Below, in pieces: positions 1 through 4,618 of a stretch of 6,026 nucleotides of DNA. The DNA is taken from NCBI GenBank assembly GCA_937915285.1, contig CALDNG010000282.1, forward strand, positions 1 through 6,026, in the 5' to 3' direction. Within the stretch, counting starts at the first letter, position 1; each line of letters begins with the position of its first letter. The translations under genes were made by a program, and so were the position numbers. Source of the DNA: an uncultured Desulfomonile sp. (GTDB taxonomy: Bacteria; Desulfobacterota; Desulfomonilia; Desulfomonilales; Desulfomonilaceae). The notes below the pieces were generated by a model. That model saw only the letters and a list, made by a program, of their open reading frames with translations. It did no database searches and was not told the DNA's origin.

Positions 1-368
1 GCGTCGTCCGTAAGCCCTGGCGTTATAACCCTCGTCACTTCCCTCTTTACTATCCCCTTGGCGTCGCGAGGATTCTCAATCTGGTCGCACACTGCCACTC
101 GCTCACCAGCAGCCAGAAGTTTTGATATGTAATTGGAGGCAGCGTGGTGGGGAAATCCACACATCGGAACTTTCTCTTCCCTGTTACGATCCCTAGTTGT
201 TAACGAAATATTTAGTATTTTAGAGGCCTTCTTCGCATCATCAAAAAACATCTCATAAAAATCCCCCATCCTGAACAAAAGAATCGCATCAGGATGTCGA
301 CTCTTTTGGTCGCTATACTGGAGCATCATGGGAGTAATGTTGTGGGGGGCGCTCATCAGGTCTTTCAT
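1..368 (-). CDS. mutS: DNA mismatch repair protein MutS, N-terminal part (runs off left edge)
   Basis: MutS recognises mispaired or looped bases and starts methyl-independent or methyl-directed mismatch repair with MutL. The minus strand reads open from ATG at 368 to the window edge, giving 122 complete codons. What is visible is the mismatch-binding domain I. It has the family opening [19 protein letters not shown] (residues 11-29), then [17 protein letters not shown] (33-49) containing the Phe-X-Glu mismatch-reading motif at F37/E39. These are followed by [18 protein letters not shown] (67-84) and a [13 protein letters not shown] block (93-105). The remaining domains, including the ATPase, lie outside. 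ATG at 356 (residue 5) is an alternative start; neither ATG has a clear ribosome binding site, and an in-frame stop at 393-395 rules out a longer form. It is transcribed away from the arsR-hgcAB unit and is probably functionally unrelated to it. Confidence 0.95.
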   Translation of the reverse strand, partial: MKDLMSAPHNITPMMLQYSDQKSRHPDAILLFRMGDFYEMFFDDAKKASKILNISLTTRDRNREEKVPMCGFPHHAASNYISKLLAAGERVAVCDQIENPRDAKGIVKREVTRVITPGLTDD

Positions 369-478
369 TTTCAGAATTGAATGAGGTTTACTCTATGAAA
401 TCTCTCTCGTCCGACACATCTAGTGACCGCTGTTATTTTTGTTGATGCAGACCAAGGAGTACAAAGACTTTTCTACAA

Positions 479-538
479 CATAAATTTCTGAACTCCAAGT
501 ATCTGGAGCGCCTTGACCACTGTGAGTCGAAATTTATG
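479..538. repeat. Inverted repeat with 10-base perfect outer arms
   Basis: CATAAATTTC at 479-488 is the exact reverse complement of GAAATTTATG at 529-538. Allowing two single-base bulges, the arms extend inward: TGAACTC (489-495) against GAGTC (524-528). The 40-base interior also holds a small hairpin, CTCCA (493-497) against TGGAG (504-508). That hairpin would compete with the inner part of the long stem. There is no T-run after either arm, so it does not look like an intrinsic terminator. It could be a regulatory site, a structured leader for mutS, or the remnant of a small palindromic element. The function is unknown. Confidence 0.5.
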
Positions 539-551
539 CGAACCTTAATGG

Positions 552-584
552 TTGACATTGACGAAATACATTATTACATATAAT
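552..584 (+). promoter_or_regulatory. Probable arsR-hgcAB promoter
   Basis: A perfect TTGACA lies at 552-557, overlapped by a second -35-like TTGACG at 558-563, and a perfect TATAAT lies at 579-584. Spacing is not ideal: 21 bases from the first -35 box and 15 from the second. An alternative -10, TACATA at 575-580, gives 17 bases from TTGACA but matches poorly. The -10 region sits inside the palindrome at 567-590, as expected for a promoter blocked by a bound repressor. The exact boxes are inference; the consensus hexamers themselves are directly visible. Confidence 0.6.
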
Positions 585-590
585 AATGTA
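567..590. promoter_or_regulatory. Palindromic operator candidate for the ArsR-type regulator
   Basis: TACATTATTA (567-576) and TAATAATGTA (581-590) are perfect 10-base inverted arms around a 4-base CATA centre. ArsR/SmtB-family dimers typically bind AT-rich imperfect palindromes of this size that overlap their own promoter. This one covers the TATAAT box and ends 24 bases before the regulator's start codon. The symmetry is seen directly. Binding by the adjacent regulator is inferred from position and family habit. I did not find a second copy before hgcA. Confidence 0.7.
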
Positions 591-614
591 ACATTTCAGA
601 AGGACAAACGGTTC

Positions 615-977
615 ATGGATCCACGACTAAACGATGCATGCTGCCCCGATAAGCCTCATCTAAAAGATCGTCCGCTTATTTCCGACAACATGGCTAAAAA
701 AGTTGAGTCTCTATTCAAACTCCTGTCAAACGCCACTCGACTCAGGATGTTGCACGCCCTGACTATTAAAGGTGAGATGGGAGTAAGTGAGCTATCGTCA
801 AAAATTGGCATGAAACCTCAGGCAGTGTCCAATCAGCTACAAAAGATGATGGACAGAGGCGTACTCACCCAGCGCCGAGACGGACTCAGGGTGATCTATT
901 CCATCCGGGATTCCTGTGTAATAGGGCTTCTGGAACAGGGACTCTGCCTGATTGAAGACTTGCAAACCGATCAGTGA
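615..977 (+). CDS. ArsR/SmtB-family winged-helix transcriptional regulator
   Basis: A 120-residue DNA-binding protein of the ArsR/SmtB type, which are dimeric repressors that release DNA when metal or metalloid ions bind. The fold is visible as KKVESLFKLLSNATRLRMLHAL (residues 28-49), the recognition region ELSSKIGMKPQAVSNQLQKM (59-78), and the wing GVLTQRRDGLRVIYSI (82-97). ATG at 615 is preferred because AAGGA at 600-604 lies 10 bases upstream. A frame open back to 552 would place the promoter and palindrome inside the gene. The usual alpha-3 CXC metal motif is absent (ELSSKI). Cysteines occur instead at C9-C10 near the N-terminus and at C101 and C111 in the last helix, in a D99-X-C101-X9-C111-X2-E114 arrangement. 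Placement upstream of hgcAB matches reports of arsR-like genes near hgcAB in other Desulfobacterota. The inducer (arsenic, mercury, another metal, or none) cannot be read from sequence. Confidence 0.92.
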   Translation: MDPRLNDACCPDKPHLKDRPLISDNMAKKVESLFKLLSNATRLRMLHALTIKGEMGVSELSSKIGMKPQAVSNQLQKMMDRGVLTQRRDGLRVIYSIRDSCVIGLLEQGLCLIEDLQTDQ

Positions 978-1115
978 CCAGGGGTTTATATTAGGATGAG
1001 CATTCAATTTTTGGATACAAGTGGGCCTAAACGGCCTGTAAATAGCTCGCTAGAGCTGGATCTAACGGCTTTATCATCACAGGGCACGACTTGATGTTCA
1101 GTCAAGGAGACTCAG
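978..1115 (+). other. arsR-hgcA spacer with short repeats
   Basis: This 138-base spacer has no strong terminator and no convincing promoter, so read-through from arsR into hgcA is likely. It contains a short direct repeat GGCCT (1024-1028 and 1033-1037) separated by AAAC. It also has a hairpin AGCTC/GAGCT (1044-1048 with 1053-1057) around a GCTA loop, without a T-run. A 32-codon open frame from ATG 996 to TGA 1092-1094 fills most of it. Its only upstream purine block, AGGGG at 980-984, is 11 bases away. I do not recognise the peptide and treat it as doubtful. Confidence 0.5.
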
Positions 1116-1118
1116 TTG
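1104..1118 (+). promoter_or_regulatory. Ribosome binding site fixing a TTG start for hgcA
   Basis: AAGGAG at 1104-1109 lies six bases before TTG at 1116-1118. The first in-frame ATG comes at codon 38, beyond the conserved N-terminal block PFVTGVIETAAGKIP, so it cannot be the start. The strong ribosome binding site therefore supports translation from TTG. Confidence 0.8.
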
Positions 1119-2177
1119 AGTCCTCCAAGCATCAACCAACCTTTTGTGACAGGAGTTATCGAGACGGCTGCAGGAAAAATACCGGTCGTCTCAAGGGTGA
1201 TAACTTTAAAGGACCGTTTGGGCTCGATGAAAGTCCGTTGCGGAATCGGCCGGAGTTCTTATCGCGTTGATCCAGGGTTGTATGCTTTGGGAAACCCGGA
1301 TTCAGAGTCCGAGATTTTGGTCACAGCCAATTACAAGCTCACGTTTGACACACTCAGGGCATGCGTTGGAGAGCGATCATTCTGGTTGCTGGTTTTGGAC
1401 ACACATGGGGTCAATGTCTGGTGCGCGGCCGGGAAGGGGACTTTTGGCACAGATCAACTCGTTAGCAGGATAGGATCGTCCCGCTTGCACTTACTCGTAA
1501 GACACAGGAGCCTGATAGTTCCACAATTGGCGGCTCCGGGAATATCTGCTTGGGAAGTCAAGAAGATGTCGGGATTCAAAGTGATTTTTGGGCCAGTTGA
1601 ATGCCTTGATTTGGCTGAATTTATGGACAATGGATTGGTGGCGTCCCGGTCAATGCGGTTTAAAAATTTCGGTCTTGCAGACAGAGCCACGCTCATTCCA
1701 GTGGAATTGTTGCACTCGATGAAGATAGGAGTGTGTTTCAGTTTTCTCAGTCTGATCCTGGGTGGATTTTTGGGACAAAATCATTTTTTTGAAAACGCTG
1801 TCAAATATGGCGGAGTGATGAGCGCGGCTATTTTCATCGGCATATTTTCCGGGGCAGTCCTTGGCCCATTGCTTTTGCCGTGGCTTCCGAGTCGTTCTTT
1901 TGCGGCAAAGGGCGCCGTAATTGGGATGATTACACCTATGACCATTTTGGCTCTAACCAAAGGATTTCTTGATTCTACATGGTCTCTTTGGGAGGCCGGG
2001 ACAATATTTATGGTGTCTATGGCGGCGGCGTCCTGTTTGACAATGAATTTTACGGGCTCTTCTGTTTTTACTTCTTTATCCGGCGTCAGGAAGGAAATGA
2101 AATGGGCAATCCCTTTTCAGATAGTGGTTCTTGCATGTGGCCTGGTAGCCTGGGCGGTGTCATTTTTGGCGGAGTAA
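1116..2177 (+). CDS. hgcA: Mercury methylation corrinoid protein HgcA
   Basis: HgcA is the inner-membrane corrinoid protein that passes a methyl group, drawn from the folate/Wood-Ljungdahl pool, to Hg(II) to form methylmercury. The 353-residue product has the soluble corrinoid-binding domain first (about 1-195). It contains the diagnostic cap-helix motif NVWCAAGK at 100-107, with C103 as the expected lower-axial cobalt ligand. Flanking family blocks are YRVDPGLYALGNP (49-61), LIVPQLAAPG (133-142) and SGFKVIFGPV (152-161). About five hydrophobic membrane segments follow, near 203-220, 233-257, 264-283, 295-311 and 330-351. The conserved NFTGSSVFTSLSGVRKEM block (311-328) precedes the last one. 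Length is close to known HgcA proteins (about 340). Translation starts at TTG 1116 behind AAGGAG. hgcB follows after 14 bases, so the two are almost surely co-transcribed. All hallmark residues are intact, so the gene looks functional. Confidence 0.97.
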   Translation: MSPPSINQPFVTGVIETAAGKIPVVSRVITLKDRLGSMKVRCGIGRSSYRVDPGLYALGNPDSESEILVTANYKLTFDTLRACVGERSFWLLVLDTHGVNVWCAAGKGTFGTDQLVSRIGSSRLHLLVRHRSLIVPQLAAPGISAWEVKKMSGFKVIFGPVECLDLAEFMDNGLVASRSMRFKNFGLADRATLIPVELLHSMKIGVCFSFLSLILGGFLGQNHFFENAVKYGGVMSAAIFIGIFSGAVLGPLLLPWLPSRSFAAKGAVIGMITPMTILALTKGFLDSTWSLWEAGTIFMVSMAAASCLTMNFTGSSVFTSLSGVRKEMKWAIPFQIVVLACGLVAWAVSFLAE

Positions 2178-2191
2178 AATAGGCTGGAACA

Positions 2192-2527
2192 ATGAAAAAG
2201 ATGCTGTATCTCAAAAATGTGAGCACACTAAGCTTCAACCGCGACTTGTGCACGGGGTGCGGGACATGCCTGGAGGTTTGTCCAAGGGAAGTGTTTGCTC
2301 GGATTAATGGAGCTGTTCAGGTGGTGGAGCCGGACGCATGCATGGAATGTGGGGCATGTTCAAAAAACTGTCCCGTCCATGCTGTTTTTGTCAAATCCGG
2401 GGTGGGGTGCGCTCTTGCGGTAATAAACTCCGCTTTGGGGCGAAAAAGCTCTTCGTGTTGTTGTGTTCTGGACTCTGAGGATCAATCTCCATGTTGCTCA
2501 TCCAACAAGTCTTCAGGCTGTTGCTGA
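2192..2527 (+). CDS. hgcB: Mercury methylation ferredoxin HgcB
   Basis: HgcB is the 2[4Fe-4S] ferredoxin partner of HgcA. It is thought to deliver electrons that keep the corrinoid reduced, and its C-terminal cysteines may carry Hg(II) to HgcA. The 111-residue protein has two cluster motifs, C20-X2-C23-X2-C26-X3-C30-P and C50-X2-C53-X2-C56-X3-C60-P. Beyond these is C73, which corresponds to the conserved extra cysteine of the family. The tail is unusually rich in cysteine: CCC at 89-91, CC at 101-102 and CC at 110-111, the last two residues. Described HgcB proteins usually end with one vicinal pair. Start ATG 2192 has only a weak ribosome binding site (GGCTGGA at 2182-2188), so translation may be coupled to hgcA, whose stop is 14 bases upstream. 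ATG 2201 is an alternative start. Confidence 0.96.
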   Translation: MKKMLYLKNVSTLSFNRDLCTGCGTCLEVCPREVFARINGAVQVVEPDACMECGACSKNCPVHAVFVKSGVGCALAVINSALGRKSSSCCCVLDSEDQSPCCSSNKSSGCC

Positions 2528-2549
2528 ACAAAAATTAGCCAGCGGTTTT
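2521..2549 (+). terminator. Weak hairpin at the end of hgcB
   Basis: TTGCTG (2521-2526) can pair with CAGCGG (2540-2545), with four Watson-Crick and two G-U pairs around a 13-base loop, followed by TTTTC. It overlaps the hgcB stop and is the only terminator-like element in the 31-base gap before the convergent sulfotransferase gene. The stem is short and the loop large, so this is a tentative call. Confidence 0.2.
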
Positions 2550-2558
2550 CTTCTCCCG

Positions 2559-3662
2559 TCAGACTTCATAACCGTACCTGATAAAATTGTCCCGCCATCT
2601 ACCTGCAACAAGCGCTTTTTCTTCACTGGAAAGTTGATATGAGTTTTTTCGATAATCTCTAAGAGACTCAACATACCTGTTCAGTCTTTGCCTAACAGTT
2701 TCAAAGTTTTTAATATCCAGTCTTTGATAAATTTGGGAGATGGTTTGCACCGGGTCATGATCAAGATCCTCGTATTTTACCTCCACCAATGCGTTAGGCT
2801 TCAGCAAAGCTTTGTCTTTTTCAAATAAATCAAAAAGCCTCGTGTACCACGACAGTATAGTTTCCCGGACCATATCTTCCGAGGCAACCTGAAGGTGCAC
2901 ATGGGCAAATGAATCTTTCCAGAGTTTTCTCGTAGACTTATAAACATTATATGGATTTCGAACTATGTGAATGAACTGGGCGTCGGGATACATCTCGAGC
3001 AACAGCTTCATTCTCCCCATGTGAGGCGGGGATTTGAAAAGTAGTCTGCCTCCCTCAGAGAGGCTCATTTTTTTCACAAAAGTCGACATGCTCTTCTTCC
3101 ATGCGAACAGAGCGTCGAGGGACCAATCCGACGGATCAACAGACGTATATTCTTCAGGAGCAGTGCGAGGGAAAAGTAGTTTCATATATGGGGAAACAAG
3201 AGAACTGGCTGCCAGAGCGAATTCGTCTTCATGGGGGGCCTCAGCGGAGAAAACCACCTCGTCCATTGGCCTTTTTGGAGGGGCTATCAAATTAAAAATG
3301 AAGTTCGCCACCTGGCTGTACAGAAAATGATTGGGAAAAGAAGCCTGATATGCGGTTGGTGATGAAAAGCTTGAATCAAGGCTCATCAGATTGTGTAGAT
3401 GAGTAGTGCCGCTCCTCCAATGCCCCACTATGAATAACGGGCTCGACTCCACCTTAAATTCATCGATTTCCCTGGAGTTAAAGAAGGTCTCGCAAACCCC
3501 GAGCATGCTGTTAAAAACTCCCAGACCGCTTAAAAAGGCCAATCGACCGTAACATGGGGGGTCAATTTGAAAATCGTTTAGAATTATGGCCTTGAAAAGT
3601 GTTTTCAAGGTCATTCCAGGTATTATCTGGGGACGGAATCTCAAATTATTTAATGATGCCAA
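2559..3662 (-). CDS. Sulfotransferase-family protein (PAPS-dependent type)
   Basis: A 367-residue protein of the broad sulfotransferase family. Members move a sulfuryl group from 3'-phosphoadenylyl sulfate (PAPS) to a hydroxyl or amino acceptor such as a glycan, lipid or small metabolite. The 5'-phosphosulfate-binding loop is FIVGHWRSGTTHLH at 77-90 (G80 to T87). The 3'-phosphate-binding region is FIHIVRNPYNVYKSTRKLW at 230-248, with R235 and S243 in the expected positions. HEDEFAL (144-150) and LLFKSPPHMGRM (207-218) lie between them, as in the Sulfotransfer_3-like group. No signal peptide is evident. Translation probably starts at TTG 3662: AAGGTAG lies seven bases upstream, and an in-frame stop blocks any longer form. 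ATG at 3614 (residue 17) is the alternative. The gene converges on hgcB and is probably a separate unit. The acceptor cannot be predicted. Confidence 0.88.
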   Translation of the reverse strand: MASLNNLRFRPQIIPGMTLKTLFKAIILNDFQIDPPCYGRLAFLSGLGVFNSMLGVCETFFNSREIDEFKVESSPLFIVGHWRSGTTHLHNLMSLDSSFSSPTAYQASFPNHFLYSQVANFIFNLIAPPKRPMDEVVFSAEAPHEDEFALAASSLVSPYMKLLFPRTAPEEYTSVDPSDWSLDALFAWKKSMSTFVKKMSLSEGGRLLFKSPPHMGRMKLLLEMYPDAQFIHIVRNPYNVYKSTRKLWKDSFAHVHLQVASEDMVRETILSWYTRLFDLFEKDKALLKPNALVEVKYEDLDHDPVQTISQIYQRLDIKNFETVRQRLNRYVESLRDYRKNSYQLSSEEKALVAGRWRDNFIRYGYEV

Positions 3663-3905
3663 TTAAATACTACCTTGCTTCATTTCTTAACCTTTTACTA
3701 TAGCATAACTGGACAAAAAATGGCATTCGACAGCATCAAAATCGCAAGCCCGATGACGGAACCTTTTGGGGGCAAGAATCAACACGGACTTGATTTATAG
3801 TAGCGATGGTGTAAAAAGGAGTTTTGCCACAGGCGAGTCAATCACTTAACAACATGTACAAACTTTGTGTGAGTCTATGAGTAACGCCATACACAGGAGG
3901 ACTTG
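3663..3905. other. Divergent intergenic region between the sulfotransferase gene and leuD
   Basis: The left part holds the likely minus-strand promoter for the sulfotransferase gene. The right part holds the leader and ribosome binding site of leuD. A tentative plus-strand promoter is TTGCCA (3824-3829), 17 bases, then TAACAA (3847-3852), but the -10 matches poorly. A 26-codon open frame (3720-3800, +) is visible without a good ribosome binding site and is not recognised. I see no strong hairpin or repeat here. Confidence 0.5.
3697..3726 (-). promoter_or_regulatory. Candidate promoter of the sulfotransferase gene
   Basis: Reading the minus strand, ATGCCA (3726-3721) is followed 18 bases later by TATAGT (3702-3697). 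A TG one base upstream of that box gives an extended -10. Transcription would begin near 3690, about 28 bases before the TTG start. The -35 is only 4 of 6 to consensus, so the extended -10 carries the call. Confidence 0.4.
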
Positions 3906-3908
3906 ATG
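3895..3908 (+). promoter_or_regulatory. Ribosome binding site of leuD
   Basis: AGGAGG at 3895-3900 is a full anti-Shine-Dalgarno match five bases before ATG 3906. TTG at 3903 is also in frame, but only two bases from the site, which decides for the ATG. Confidence 0.85.
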
Positions 3909-4403
3909 GCCTTTCGAGGAAAAGTGTGGAAGTTCGGAGACGATGTTAATACCGATGAAATAATTCCGGCCAGATATTTGAGCTTCACAGACCCAGAAAA
4001 ACTGGCGGAGCATGTAATGGAAGACGCTGACCCAAGTTTTCCAGGGAAAGTCTCAAAGGGTGACATATTAGTCGCAGGAAAAAACTTTGGTTGTGGCTCT
4101 TCCAGGGAACACGCGCCGGTCGCCATCAAGGGCGCAGGAATAGCTTGCGTAATAGCTTCAGGATTCGCCAGGATCTTTTATAGAAACGCTTTCAATATGG
4201 GTCTGCTCATCCTCGAATCACCCGAGGCATCTGACAAAATTAGAGAGGGAGATGTGATCGAGGTTGATCAGAAGCTCGGCATTATTCACAACACGACGTC
4301 AGGGGAAACTTTTCAGGTTACCCCCATTCCCGCTTTCATGGATGAGTTGTTAAGCGATGGCGGGCTTGTCGAGCATATCAAGAAATCGGCCTCTCCTAGA
4401 TGA
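3906..4403 (+). CDS. leuD: 3-isopropylmalate dehydratase small subunit (aconitase-family swivel domain)
   Basis: This is the small (swivel) subunit that, with the Fe-S large subunit LeuC, isomerises 2-isopropylmalate to 3-isopropylmalate in leucine synthesis. The 165-residue product is the usual length of the short, archaeal-like LeuD class. It shows GKVWKFGDDVNTDEIIPARYL (5-25), the phosphate/carboxylate-binding NFGCGSSREHAP (60-71) and GFARIFYRNAFNMGL (86-100). The substrate loop reads YLSF (24-27). Homoaconitase-type subunits typically carry an Arg there (YLRT), so isopropylmalate is the more likely substrate. Homoaconitase or 2,3-dimethylmalate dehydratase remain possible in this paralogous family. 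LeuC and other leu genes are not in the window, and the flanking genes are not leucine genes, so the large subunit must be encoded elsewhere or the gene is a detached paralog. The frame is intact. Confidence 0.88.
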   Translation: MAFRGKVWKFGDDVNTDEIIPARYLSFTDPEKLAEHVMEDADPSFPGKVSKGDILVAGKNFGCGSSREHAPVAIKGAGIACVIASGFARIFYRNAFNMGLLILESPEASDKIREGDVIEVDQKLGIIHNTTSGETFQVTPIPAFMDELLSDGGLVEHIKKSASPR

Positions 4404-4416
4404 GCCATTTTGGCCT

Positions 4417-4436
4417 GCCTTGGTTGAGGGCTTTTT
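4417..4436 (+). terminator. Candidate intrinsic terminator after leuD
   Basis: GCCTT (4417-4421) pairs with AGGGC (4427-4431), including one G-U pair, around a GGTTG loop, and is followed directly by TTTTT (4432-4436). It begins 14 bases after the leuD stop. The stem is short, so termination may be partial. A smaller GCCA/TGGC hairpin (4404-4407 with 4411-4414) sits just before it. Confidence 0.4.
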
Positions 4437-4618
4437 GGGAATAGCGATTAATTTGGCCACGGACTTTCTTTTATGTTAAGCTTCTGGAAAAAGGGTTTCA
4501 TTACCTTAGCTTGCACGCTGTCAGAAATGCTCAGACTCTTGGAGCATCCTGGCGCAACGTCGCCGGTTCTGCGGCAAAGCTTGATGGTCTGCCCTGACAC
4601 TAGCGGAGGTTCTCCAAA
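4437..4618 (+). other. glgA leader region with small hairpins
   Basis: Two stem-loops are visible. ATGCTC/GAGCAT (4527-4532 with 4542-4547) has a nine-base loop. CTGGCG/CGCCGG (4549-4554 with 4561-4566, one G-U pair) has a six-base loop. GGAGGT at 4605-4610 is the glgA ribosome binding site. I do not see a convincing sigma-70 promoter, nor a motif of a known riboswitch. No credible coding frame lies here. Confidence 0.4.

Larger units (their letters stand above)
369..614. other. Divergent intergenic region between mutS and arsR
   Basis: This stretch separates two genes that point away from each other, so it must hold the 5' signals of both. The right part contains the arsR promoter and palindrome. 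The middle contains a 60-base inverted-repeat structure (479-538). I could not find a convincing minus-strand promoter for mutS; the best -35/-10 pairs there are weak. No protein-coding frame with a plausible ribosome binding site is visible. Confidence 0.7.

Noticed and set aside
552..614. N-terminal extension of the regulator from a TTG at 552
   Set aside because: The frame is open, but these 63 bases are the promoter and palindrome. ATG 615 has an AAGGA ribosome binding site, and family homology begins well after it.
1116..2177. HgcA as the CdhD/CdhE-type corrinoid Fe-S protein of the acetyl-CoA pathway
   Set aside because: The NVWCAAGK motif and five C-terminal membrane segments are HgcA traits, and no CO dehydrogenase or acetyl-CoA synthase genes lie nearby.
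2192..2527. Ordinary bacterial 2[4Fe-4S] ferredoxin instead of HgcB
   Set aside because: It directly follows a clear HgcA and carries the additional C73 and C-terminal vicinal cysteines typical of HgcB and not of common ferredoxins.
3034..3330. Open plus-strand frames inside the sulfotransferase gene
   Set aside because: They are antisense to the PAPS-type protein between its 5' and 3' binding motifs, without ribosome binding sites or family resemblance.
2559..3662. Functional link of the sulfotransferase to mercury methylation
   Set aside because: It is on the opposite strand, convergent, with its own likely promoter, and no mechanism connects PAPS-dependent sulfation to Hg methylation.
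3720..3800. 26-codon open frame upstream of leuD
   Set aside because: There is only a weak GGA upstream, no recognisable peptide, and the length is expected by chance.
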